Assembly: GCA_032173965.1 (NCBI GenBank)
Contig: CM063284.1
Location: 117,092,410 to 117,156,409 of the forward strand
Reading direction: 5' to 3'
Length of the DNA stretch: 64,000 bases
DNA from: Sitta carolinensis
Lineage: Eukaryota > Chordata > Aves > Passeriformes > Sittidae
The position numbers were made by a program, and so were the translations under genes. The notes under the pieces are model-generated. The model was not told where the DNA came from, did not search any database, and worked only from the letters and a program-made list of their open reading frames with translations. Positions 14,343-27,200 of the stretch are shown in pieces. The first letter of the stretch is position 1. Every line of letters begins with the position of its first letter.

Positions 14343-16193
14343 AAAAATTTGGATAGGTGTTTCCCTCCTAACACTGCTGCTTGTGCTCCTGCTGTCTGTG
14401 CCTTTTGGATTTGTATTCCAAGCCCTGATAGATCAACAACCTTTCATATGCATTGGTGAACTGAAAGGATCGCAATTCATTTATATATCCAGAATAAAAC
14501 ATAGTGTAGCTTTAGTCTTTTAAAGCCATCTGAGGCAGTGCAGTACAAACACACCAGCACTGTGGAAGGGTGCAGTCCCTGTTTCAGAAAACATTACAAA
14601 GGATATAGTAGGGGCACAGACATTCTGTCAGAAGATAGTAGAAAAAATAGGGAGTACTCTGGAAAAATACAGATCAGGAGGACCAGGATGATTGTCTTCG
14701 AAGCAGTCTTTGTTGAGGGCATCAAACTTGACTCGAATGAGTAGACCTAATTCTAACATCTCCCACTTTTCAATTCCACTGACTTCCTGTCATTTTTTGT
14801 TAAATTAGTTTCTTAGCAGGGAATGTTTCAATTTTCTTTCCCTCATTCCCACCAGTCTAATGATTCCTCACCATCTTAATAAGTGCAATGAATGTGCTCC
14901 ATTAATGGACAGGAGCATTAGAGAATAATGTCACTTCTGAAAACTCTTAATACATTTCACAATTAAGAAGGCATAGATTCAGGGTCTTTTTCAAGCAGAA
15001 GAAACCCAAGTCATTTCCCTTGCTACACTTATTGCCCTATGAGAAGTAGGTATTCTGGTAAGGAAGTTTCTTTAAGATTTTCATACGTTGCTTTGTTTGA
15101 ATGCATCAGCTTTATGTGATCCCAGAATTGGCTCAAATTACTCATCTGCAAATAACAAGGAGCTATTTGTATCAGGATTTTGTGCCAAATTTTGAATTCC
15201 AGCTAAACAGAGACAGAGAAAATCTGTGAATGCAAATGATTGTATGTTTTACATATGTGAAATTTATATCTAGTACTATCAAGTCTTTAAAGTAATAATT
15301 ATTGTGTGTCATCGATTTATGATGTACTTGTTGTTCCATAGTTCCCCTATTTTGCTTGGCTTACAGTGCTCAGAACTGTTTAAGGTATGAATCTTAAACC
15401 ATTCATTTAGCCAAGCATTGCCCTTTTGACAGCAAAGGGCATGTTTATTGAGTCTAGTGCAGGCAGTCCTGGCATAGTGAACTGGGGAAACATGAACAAT
15501 ATGTAGTGCTAAATTCATGTAGACATATCAGCATGTGATTTTGCACTGCTTTGTCGTTCTGGTCTTTCAGGACCTTGTGCTCCAGTAACTCAACTGAAAG
15601 CATGAATGGATGTATCTGCAGGTAACTGTGAAGACACATTCTAATTGTTTTGCTGAAATGGCAACACATAATATTCCCACTGAAGCCAACCTGTAGAGTG
15701 CATAAAAATATGGATTTTTCATTTGTGTGGTATTGAACTGTAATTTTAGGGTTTCTTTTTCAGGATCTAATTCATTCTTATGGGAACAAAAACCCACTGA
15801 TTAACTATGTATTATGCTTCTTTCTTTTTCAGTGAAAGCAGAATTTGTGTCAATATTAGCATTAGCACTTCTGGAGGGAATATCCTGATTGTATCCTCTG
15901 ACTGTGCTTAATTTTGTCATGGATCACATGAACTGGGTTCCTTCAAATGAAAATAAACCAGGAGCTTTCATTCCATTATACCAGACTAGTTCAAAGCAAA
16001 CCCCACATGGTACACCTGCTTCTGCTGTATGGCACTGTTTGCTGGGTTGCTTCTATTGCACACATAAGCTTATTTGTTCTAGTAATGAGTACAGATGGAC
16101 AAGGTGATACATTATTTTGTTTAAGTATTCTTCTTTACAAGGAACAGAAATAATTTATTCCCAATCTCAGCCAATACTGCCGTGTGTGATTCC

Positions 16194-16231
16194 TTTGAGA
16201 TTTGATTTTTGAGATTTGAGATTTGAGATTG
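16194..16231. repeat. Imperfect (GAGATTT)n tandem repeat
   Basis: About five units of a seven-base motif, the second altered (gatttttgag). A small local expansion. Confidence 0.8.
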
Positions 16232-17233
16232 ATATTCAAGTAGCTGTGCTTTGTTGTTTTACTTGTGTCCCTGCCAGCTGCAGCATATGTTTATTCCTGG
16301 AAAATATTTCATGGGCTGGAAACTTATCAGATGCCTAAGGGGTACCTTCAACTTCGCTAAAGTTGTCATCATTTATACCATGGATCATTTTATGCATGAG
16401 CTGTAATTGCAGCAGCCTAAACCCTCTTTTATAAAATTATCTAAAATGTCATTCTGGCTAATTCTATATATTCTGTAGAGTCCTGGGCTAATTCAGAGCA
16501 TTTGTCCTCCAAGGTGTGGTGTGGTGACAGCATTCTCCGTGAAGGACCATTTTTCCTTCTCCCAATGGCTAGTACTACAGAACAGGTTAACAGTTCAATT
16601 AATCTCTCATTATTTCTTGTCATGGTTGAGGCATCTTGAGAGGATTGATAGCATCAGGAAGATAGATAACTTATGATTTATGTGATGAGAAAGACCAACA
16701 TTTACTAATGTGGGACATCACTCACAGCAACAGCCCATTTCACTCTGTGAGCAGTTAATATAAAAGTCAGCCATCTGGAATACTCCTGGCCAACCTGTTA
16801 GCATGACAAGACCTGTACTGGTAGTTTTCCCCATTCCCTTTCCAAACATTTTAGGTTGATATGCAGTGAGTCAGAATACATTGTATATGCCTGTACTTCA
16901 TTTGTTTAGCAATTGTGTAAAGTGAGAAGGTAACAAGACAGACCTGTTATTCTTGTCATGGTTAGTAGGGATTAAATTTGTTATTAGGACTTCTAAAGAG
17001 TTAAATTATTGTACTGATTACACATGAAAACCTGCAGCTTTCTTGACAAAACCCAACGAAGTAACTGCTTAATCTGAGTATGGGTGACTCTCAGAAGATA
17101 TTTATGTTCTAAAAAATGGTCTTATGAAAGGAATAAAAAATACATTGTCTAAGTAGAATATCATTGGGCTAGTTAATATAGTTCGGGAAAAAAACCTGAC
17201 ATTTCTTAAGGGAAGACATTTGCAAAGTACTTT

Positions 17234-17266
<33 letters not shown>
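17234..17266. repeat. (AATC)n microsatellite, about 8 units
   Basis: A perfect tetranucleotide tract of 33 bases ending at cagtta. Confidence 0.95.
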
Positions 17267-19712
17267 GTTAAGTTTTATTTATTTGTTCTGGCTTCTCCTG
17301 AGACCTGTACTGCTTTAATTTTAATTTTCTCCTTTTGTTCTTAGTGTCACTTTCAGATTTTAGTAATCTGCCCATGACTGTGACTTTGGGAATGGGGTCC
17401 TTCTGAGTGCCTGACATATCCAGTCATTATTGCCATTATCCTGGCAGTGTTACTGTTGGATAGTTAGGAAAGTGTTATCCCCATGTAATTTGTCTAGAGT
17501 GAGATGAAAAGTGGTAGAATTATGATCAAGGCTATGAAAGGACATATTACCAACAGCTCAGAATCAACCAGAGGTTTCTATGAATTCAAGTTTAACGTGG
17601 TGTTGATACTCTTTTCCTCTTGCTGATATCTGTGTTTTCTGGATTCCCTCTGCTTCCCTCTCTGTCTCGTGTAATGTCATTTCTGGTCTATAATGACCTG
17701 CTTTTAAACTCCCATCATTGTTTTTCCCCTGATTTGCTGCTGATTTCACCTATTGAGAGGGAGCGAAAAAAAAAACAAACTGTATCTTTACTCTTTGAAT
17801 TTTCTATACTCTATCCCAGTCATACCTGCTCCTAAGATTTTGAATCTTTTTGTACAGGTACAATTTCATAAAAATATTGGAACATGAAATGGGAATTCAT
17901 GCGAATGTGTGCGAAGGTCCTTTAAAACTGATGTGAAAGCCTCTTCCAGAGGCTCAGTTTATTCAACAGCACACTGTGTGACACTGCATACTGTTAACAC
18001 AGATGTGCTACCAACATAGATTAGTATTTGAGTAATATATTATCTGTGGTTTTCCCACGTAAAGGTGCTGTCTGTCAAAATATAAGAGCAGAAGTGTTCA
18101 AAATTCTAGTCTATGATGCCTATTACGGATGAAGCAGAAAACTTCTCAGGATATCATTGGTAAGCTGAATTTTGAAGGATCCCAAGTATGTAAATAACGT
18201 GCTCCCAGGAAGTATCAAGAAATGCTCAACTTTGTTGGAAAACTGCCAAAGCACAGGTTTGTTATGATTTGAGCGCTTACTGTGTGAGAGTGAGATGTCT
18301 AATGTCTCTCTAAAGTGTAAGCTGACTAAATCCTCTTTGGTTACATGAGGATCCTGTAAAATACCTCAGACATTCTAGTTAAGTGGTTTTATACCCATTA
18401 TATTCAGACCTTCCTCTGCTCTTAATGAAAAATGTTGATTTTCTGATGCTGTAAATAAATATTTTGTTCTGTAAACTTTGACATAAATTCAATTCCCCCC
18501 TCTTTACCTATCTAGTCTTTTGCTCTTCAGAGTAGAGTATGTTGCTACTTTTGTGATCTGGTTGCCTGCTCACCATAGAGAAGAAAAGGAACATTTTTCT
18601 TTCTTTGAGTTTGTCCTTCTTGACTACCACAGCAAAGTAGTAGTTAAGTAGTGATATTTTTGGATTTGTTCTTTTCTGAGTGAATCCAACCTCTGTTTCA
18701 AAGGTTAATACAGCAAATCCCATCATGCTGAAAAGCTTTCTGCATCAGAAATTGTCTTGTGATGTGTTTCCAAGTGCCTCCTGCAAGGTGTAGACCTTTG
18801 ACTGGAGTGTCTGAGCTTTTACAATAAACATTATTATCAGAGATGTGGTCTTGAAATTTTGTCTAGGTTGTGTGACTTCCAGCTGATAATGTGTTGTAAA
18901 TGTGGTTTGTATGCCACTTATGTGTGGGGGAAGCTATTTTACATGGTAACTCTTTTGCTCTTGTTAATGATGTTCATAATTTTCTGTAGAGAGGACCACT
19001 GGGGATAAATCACAATGAAACCTCATATTTGGGATCAGCCTTTATTGAATTTGGGTACATGAGAAATATACTGAATCTGATAATTAATTCTTCCTTCATG
19101 GCTTGTTCTCCCTTTAAGTGAACCTAAGGCTACTTTGCCTCTCAGTACATGGGTTTCATGGGCAATGGAAAATATCGTGTCTGCCCTTGTAGTACTTTAC
19201 TCTTCCATGTTTTGCATCTTCTCTCTTCTCCTTTCTTGTGTTTCTTTTGGCTTTCTTTCCTGGGGTAGCCACACATATGGTATTTTACTCATTTCAGTGC
19301 TTTTTTTCTCTTTCCCTACTTGCTTCCTAGAGTTGCATTGAGGCAAGCTTCTCATAAAGAGATGTATTTAGTAGCCATTCATCCCACTGCTTGACTCAAA
19401 CTTATTTATCTTGCCTGTTTTTCTGAACTCCTGGGCAACTCTGAATGTGTGAAAAATACATGTAGTATAGTACATGTTGTTGGAATATTCATCTTGCTTG
19501 CATTTTAAGACTTGCAGACTAGGCATACTGAAGAATTCTCAGTGCTGAAAACTCTGTGAGCTCTGCTAGCACTTGAAATTAACTCCTTGCAAAGGAGATG
19601 AAAGCTCCATTTCCACTCTTCTTCAAACCTGAAGGCATCCTCACTGTGAACGAGAAATGCATTTCACTTTATTGCCTTCCCTGAAATTTCTGGGGTAGAA
19701 GAGAGCCAGATG

Positions 19713-19739
19713 GTGTGAGACCTCTAGTGTGAGACCTCT
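19713..19739. repeat. 13-bp tandem duplication
   Basis: The motif gtgtgagacctct occurs twice (19713-19725 and 19727-19739), separated by a single a. Confidence 0.9.
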
Positions 19740-21168
19740 GGTCGGTGACTATCTCTAATTTAGAGAAGTATGCATGAGATCTCAAATCCCAAATGAATCT
19801 CAAGAACTCGTGGATGTGAGTTTCACCGAGAGGTTTGTGCTCAATTATGCAAAGGGACACATCACATTGCTACACTGACAAGTAGATCCTGCACCAAGCG
19901 GAGTGAGTCTGAGCTCCCTGGTTTCCAAGGTTTATGTTCTCAGTATACAAGCTCACACAATTAACCTGTGGACAAAGACAATGGCAATGTTGATAAAATT
20001 TGTTTGGTCTCAATAGACTGAGTTGGTTCCTGTGGAATTGGTCAAAGTCCTTTCCTTTCTACCAGACTGATATATAGAATGAATTTACTTTTTCTCTTTC
20101 CTCATGCAAATACAGGCTTTTTTTAGGGGAGGAAGGGGAGATGCCTGTGCCTTTTTTCATGTGTATTAATATATTCAGCTTTAGCTCAGTTTTCTGTAGA
20201 TACCTATGTAAACTTGTTTCTACGAATTTACACAGTCACTGGTTATGATGAAGTTACTTTCTCACTCAGTAGTAGGAACAAAGCTGAAATTGTTTCTTTT
20301 CTGATTTTTATGAGCAAGGACTTCTGGAAGACATCACAGGAACAGCACTGGCACTTCTTTTTTGTTGCTGAATTGTTTCTGCTTTTCCCCCAGATGGTAC
20401 AAATGTGTTAGCAGATAAAAAGCCATTTCTTGGTGAGATTTGTGAGACAGTAGACATCTGAATTGAGGCAGCCCATTGTAAATGCCAGTGAGAGAGTCTG
20501 TAGAAAAGACAGACGCACAGAAAGGAAAAAGTGATAGAGTGAAAGAGCATATTTGGAGAAATACTGGCTGGGGGACATTGGCATCTGTTACTGCCAGGGT
20601 CATTTTTTGGGTTTGTTGTTAAATGTTGTAAATATTACAATAAAGATTCTTTTAACATGTGAACCAGTTTTTCATAGATGACAGGTCTGATTTTGGGGAT
20701 TGGTAGTATTAAGTGTGTGAATATAGATTGGCACTACAGTGAGGTAACTGCTTGTTCAGTTTCCATGGATAACTTTATGTAAATACATATTATGAACCAA
20801 GTTGTACTACTTGTAATATAATTTAAGAGAGCTCACAGCAGGATCTTGGATGCTTTGACCTCTATTCTATCTAAGCATTTTTTAAAAGCATCTTTACTTT
20901 TTTTTAAAAAAATCAATTTCTTATGAAGAATCTGCTCTCCTCTCACTTTTCTGTCCTTGCAATCCTTAAGAATTTCTCAGAGGGCACTCCCTTGATGAAC
21001 AATGATTTTTCCTTCTTTCTGCAAGTGAAACTACTAGTTCTGAAAACACACTCGATTTAGAGTTTTCCACAAGTCTTGAAAGAAAGACCTGTCATCCTTT
21101 AAACCTGCCTTTAAACATTTCCATTCTGCCCAGTAAGAAAGATCCTGCTCATTTGCTGATTTTGCTAT

Positions 21169-21211
21169 CATATTGTATTAATGCAATATTGTGATATTAT
21201 ATTAATGTAAT
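21169..21211. repeat. Imperfect 24-bp-spaced duplication, AT-rich
   Basis: catattgtattaatgcaat at 21169-21187 recurs as gatattatattaatgtaat at 21193-21211, a near-copy with three differences. The segment is also partly self-complementary. Confidence 0.75.
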
Positions 21212-24200
21212 ACCGATTTCCACATAAAGTTTTTACTGACTCCCTCTGAATCTCTTAGGTGGGACTCAGCCACCTGCTCCCAACCAACCTTCTCTGAGAC
21301 TAATTGTCTCAAGAGCAGAGAAAATGGAGAAAAAGGACTGTTCCCTTCTCTCTGCTAACTGAAGCTGCACTAAGTAGGACTACTTTTTGGCTTTAAATAT
21401 CAGGCTTAACAGCATGTTGGAAAGGTAAGGGCAAAGGGCTGAAGAGGAGGGGAAAATAATTAGTAGAAGAAAGGAAGGAGAAGACACAGGAAGATATCTT
21501 CCAGAAAAGGGGGTCATTTAAAGGGTCATATTTGCAGAAAGGAGGACAGTTATACCTGAGCAAAAATGTATTCTCCAAGTCAAAATTTGGAGGCCTAACA
21601 CTTAGAGACCTCCTCACACCCGTCGCAGTCTGCTGTTACAGACTGCAATAATTTCCTTTTTTTATCATTTTGAAAGCTCATGGTATGGTCACTGAGTTTT
21701 ACAATATTTTGAATACTAAGTATCTGTAATAGAAAGGTACTCTCTGATATAAGCAAACTTACATTTATCAGTAAGTCTGAGATATGTGTGTGTAATGTAT
21801 TCTGATGATTTATACAGGATTGCCTTAGACTATTTTCCATGCTTCTGTGTAACACTTTGTGGAATAAGCATAGGACAAAATTTTGCCTTTGGAGGATTTC
21901 ATGGAAAACATCAAACAGTAATCAAAATTACAATTTTGTGGTAAAGTCCTGGATATGGCTCTGAGTAACAGTTCTGTCAGCTGTAAAGAAAGCACCTTCC
22001 ATTTACTGGTAAATATGCATTCAATAAACATAAAAAATATTTCCAGAAAGTATTTAGAATATGTTAAGTTACTTTATAAATAGCTATTAGTAAGTCAAGC
22101 ATTATGCCTTTATTCTAATTTGTTGCTATTGCCGCATTGTTTAATTTTAATATGCATATTTCAATATGCTAGTATTCACACAAACACATTATTCTCTAAT
22201 AATCTTTCAGAGATAATTATTAGGTACCTATTTTGATTATAATATACAGTATGAATCACTTAATAGTAGTAGTGTTGAGTATAATTCAAGCATCTTAGTA
22301 TTTTTTGAGATTGTACAAATTCCTTTCAGTAAAACTCAGCATGTTGAAAGTTAAATTCTAGTCCATTCATTGACCTGTGCTGTTGACTTTCTGCTAGTGA
22401 AATTCAAGCCAACAGAGATATTGAAGGGAACAAATGTCTTTATCTTCTCTATTCTTTGCTTTTAACAGTCACTTTTCTCTGTTATTGATGTTAAACACAT
22501 CTTAAAATGCTCTAAAGAGTTAAATGAACTAATAAGTTCACATGATAAACTTTCACCTTATTATTCTAAATCACTGCTTCATTGGCACTGATTTAAGAGG
22601 TTAAGTGTTAGTTGGCTTCTTTTGCTCAACACTTCTAGGCCTATAGGTGGGAGAAAGGTTCCTCTTTCATAGGGATACTGGAATGTCAGGTATACATTGT
22701 ACATTAGAATAACTGAGGCATTCCATAATACATATAACATGAAAAAACACCCATCTCTATTCCAAGACAATTCCAGAGAGTGGAACACATCTCTTAAACA
22801 GCGTGAGCCTGCCAGTGCTTTCACTCAAAAACCTGGCCATGACTCCTGTTTTTCCATCCTTCTCCCAACACCTGTGTTCGATGCTGGTTGGCTCAGCTCA
22901 CAGACCGCATGTTTGGTGTAGATCAAGAAACAAACTAAACTTCATAAGCACAATCTTCTTCCAAGTCAGCCAGATGAGCTGTCTTGCCTTTCTCTGCCCA
23001 GCTGCTGAAATGCACAAGTTACATCTTTCCCATTCTCCAGGCTTTCCAAGGAGATTTAAGAGCTCTGGAAGGAGGAGCCAGGTTTTCTTCAGGTTTGTCT
23101 TCCAGTTAACTGACTTCAGTGTAGGCTTTTCTATAAGCTCTGCCCAGTGTTTTTCCAAATGGGTCTTTTTGTAGACTTTTCCCACTAAGATGTCTTTTTT
23201 ACCTTATTTTCTTGAAATATTTTACCTTTGAATTTTTGAGACTTCTGCTCCTGTCTTGTACTTCAACAAGCATCTATTTCAATAGACCATGCAAGGAAAT
23301 GGGGATAAGTGATAGGGAATGGACACAAAAGCATGCTTGTGAACCAGGTGATTGCACACATCTCCTTAGCAAATCATATTAAAAATTTGATGTTGAAGTA
23401 TAAAATGTACAGTTTATGAATGTGAAGTGCTATAGGTGCTCTCTTAGCACAGTGCTGGTTTCTGCTACTTTCTAACGTATAGGCCTAGTTATTTTTTTAA
23501 GACGTAATAGTACTTTGAAGTAGCTTTTTTAGCTGTGATTGATCAATATGTGCATATGTATATTTATATATGTGTGTCTAGTACATAGCATGTTGCTTGT
23601 TTGCATGCAGGAGAGACAGTCTTGGCAAAACAAAGCGAGTTGTGCGAATAGGAAGAATGGCTGCTGGTCTGCTTTGGAGAATGATTCAATGATTCCTAAT
23701 AATTTTCTTCCTTTGTGTGTGCATTGGATGTTTATGCCACTAGAATAGTAATAGCAATTCTTAACTCAGAGTACCTTACTCAAGTGTTTAAGCTCGTTTC
23801 AGAAATAATTTTCTTGTCAGACTCATCACTGTAAACCTCTCTGATATGTCTGTACTGCCATATGTTGAATTATATAAAGCATGTCCCTTTCATGGTGAAA
23901 ATAACCTAAATGGAGAGGCTCTAGCAATAAGCCTTACTTCGGATGCTAAAGCAGAACTTAAGTGCCATGCACATACTCTGACAATTTGTCTGCATGGAAA
24001 CACATTTCAGCTGCAATTGAAATAGTAATAAGGATCTCTGCTGCAGCTTCTTAGGCAAGTACCTGGGATATATGCCTACTTTCGCTGTGGTCACATCTGA
24101 TCATACTGACATTGTGACATTTTTAATTTTTCAGCATGTATCTTTGAAAACCAAAAACATTTTTTTAAGCTTGTGCCATCACAGCTGTGAAAAATACTTG

Positions 24201-27200
24201 TTTCACAGAACACATGCAATATATCGTGATGGTGCTTTCATCAGGTTAGCTTTTCATTCTAATCATGCCATGAAAGAATATGTGTCAATGCAGGAAAAAT
24301 GAAAGGAGCAGAGGAAGAAAAAGCTAGCACACTTTTACAGTCAGACAGAATTATGGATTTTGCAATATTCTTTGATATTTTTTCTTGTGATGCTAATGAT
24401 TCATTATATATTTTTCAATTGCTATTAAAAATTTGAATGTAAGTAAAAATTGATCCAGACAGAGAATCTGTCTCCTTCAGTCTGAAAAAACAAAAAGGTT
24501 GTATTAGTTTTGTATTTTGAATGGAATAATTTAAGACATGTATTTTTTGTGGCTTATCAGCAGAATTAGTCAAATTATGGTGTTGCAGCAGACTTTAGCT
24601 AAAATGTTAGTTGTCAAGTGCTTTTATACTAATGCTTTGATGCATATGCATGGAAGATGAATTTTGAATTAAACTGTTAATGTTACAGGAAAAGATAGTT
24701 CATTCCAAAGTTCATTACGGCAGTAAGAGTCCTTTTAAAAAACCAACAATGCAAAGGCAATGACCCCTTGTATCAAATTATCATTAAAAGGAAAAATGAG
24801 ATGTTTAGCAACACCATCTAGAACCCTGTGCTAAGAATGATGTTTCCATTGGTCAGTGGCAATTGTTACAGGTGTACAGATACACAGTAAAGGATAATCA
24901 CAGTTGAATGAACTTCATTCCTCTGAAGGAGGTTAGCACAAAGCTTATAATGTCTCTCTAGTACTTACTCAAGCCTTATCTGAAGGGTTAAATTGAAATT
25001 TAATGATGCAGAAACTGCTCCCTCTGTCTCTTTGCAGAGGAACCGAGCTCAATTCCCTCAAGGATATCTCAGAATTGCCATGGCTGATTATTTGAATTGG
25101 GGAATAAAGCACAATCAAATAGTCCATAAATGCGATGAATAGATGATATGTTGAATGAGGCTCCAACAAACCCACCCCCAAAACTTGCATGATTTGAAAA
25201 TAGCTGAAACCAAATATTTATTTAGTAAGCATGGTTTAGACCACAAATATGGAAAATTCTGATTTTTTCTAAATGCTACTTCAAGGGAGAATAAAAGAGT
25301 AAAAAGCTGCTAAATGTTTCTCTCTGTCATTAGTGAGTGAAAAGCCTCAGGTCATAATCTTTTTATTATAAATGGGAAATCTAATCTAAATCAAAGGAAT
25401 CTCTTAACTTTCTGTCTACAGTGTGTTTTCTAGTGAGCAAGAACTCAAGTTTCAGAGTTGCCTGTAGAAATTTACAGTTAATGTGCTAAGGCACCTAAGG
25501 GATGCTTGAATGAATCCCCAGATATTAGATCACTGTGGAGTATCTCTGAAACACCAACTCTGTATTTTTGTGATGATTTTAGGCTCTTCTGCTGTCCAAC
25601 TGTGGGGAGCAGGATCATGGCAAGCATTTTGAACTTCTGTGTAATTATCTGTGCATACTGTGCTTCTATTCAAGAGTCTGAGGAACAGAGTTTACAAGAA
25701 AATGTTAACTTTTCTCTCTTGCCAAGGCTCATGGCGTAGCACTCAGAAAACATAAAATGTTTCGAGATCGCAGAGTAGTGCTTCTTCTCAGATTACTTCA
25801 GTAAATAAATATTGCTCAATGGCTTTTATGGGAGACAACCCAATCAGTCCTGCACTTGTATAATAGTGCTTTTGCATATGAATGATTTGCTTTGAGGAGA
25901 TGTTGTTGATCTTAGTTTGAAACAAACATTTTGAACATCCCCTTGGCTTAAAACAGTTATTTATTATTTACAATGTAGGTATTTGAGGACATTATTCAGA
26001 TAGAACTTCCTTGATTTAACATTCAAGACAGCCCACAAGATAGCAACCCTGAGAAACTGGAAGACAGAACTGGGTTTTAATCTTAATGAGTTGCAGTGGT
26101 GAGTCTCTCAGCAAAGCTTGTGCTGAGGAGCTGCACTGTCAACATTATTTCCGAATAGTACCCATAGAATTTAAAAGAAATCAGACATTCTGGTAATAAA
26201 ATAAACACAAAATAAACAAATATGCCTGGTTTTAAGACAGGCATGGCTCATGTGAGATTCATCATGGGCCTTAGAAGAAGGCAAAAATGATTTTCTGGCA
26301 GACTAGGAACCCGTGTAGGCAGCCTAATTTCACTAGATTGGATAAACTGAAGGAAGCAACCTCACTAATGAAGCTTTGTATGTTTCAAAGAATGATACAA
26401 TGAGGTCTTTTCTCAGGTTGTCTCCTGACAGGAGGAAATAATTGCAAAAATACAATTATGTCTTAACAGATGATGAATATAGTTTTACCTATGAGGAACA
26501 AGAGAAACAATGATGAAGAGAGAATTTCCGAGTCTTCTTTTCCTGTCTGACCCTTCTATCTTCCACTTCCTTTCAGAGCTTCAACTGTCCTAAATTTAAC
26601 TAAAAGAGCAGGTTATTTTAGTAGGGATTTTTTTGAGTGAAGACTAATGAGATCAATATAAGACACAATTGTTTGGGGGTAGCAGGAAACAACTTGTAAG
26701 CAAATTTTCACTCACTGTGTAATGTCATACATAAAATTACTTTAATGAAGTTGTGATATTTACACCTGGCATGGACCTGTCTCCTGGGATTTAATTTTTC
26801 TCTCATTTACATTGTTTTAAGCATGCTTAACATTTCAAGGCGTTACTATGGATTTGCCATAGTGATGGGCTAAAATCAGGATGACCTTTTCCTTGCTTTA
26901 GTAGAAAGATGCTGATTCTGATTAACCTTAGCATAGGGGCAACTTGCTCTTCAGCTTCCGCAGGGTTAGAAATACGAGCTGTCTTTAAGGTAAGACATGA
27001 GCACTATGTGATATTTTCATGAGAGTCAAATGAGCCTAACACCTGGGCTCACTTTGAATGCCTTGTAAGGCTTGGCCCTGCATACATCCTAAATCACCTA
27101 TTCTAATTTAATTTAGCTTGTTCCCTCCATTCCAGTTTTGCTTACAACTGCTTCTGTCTAAAATGATATAGTTTGCTAAACTGTGTGCTTATATCACAGT

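Noticed and set aside
14293..14523. Frame starting with a polylysine run
   Set aside because: The lysines come from the poly(A) tract, and the rest shows no domain.
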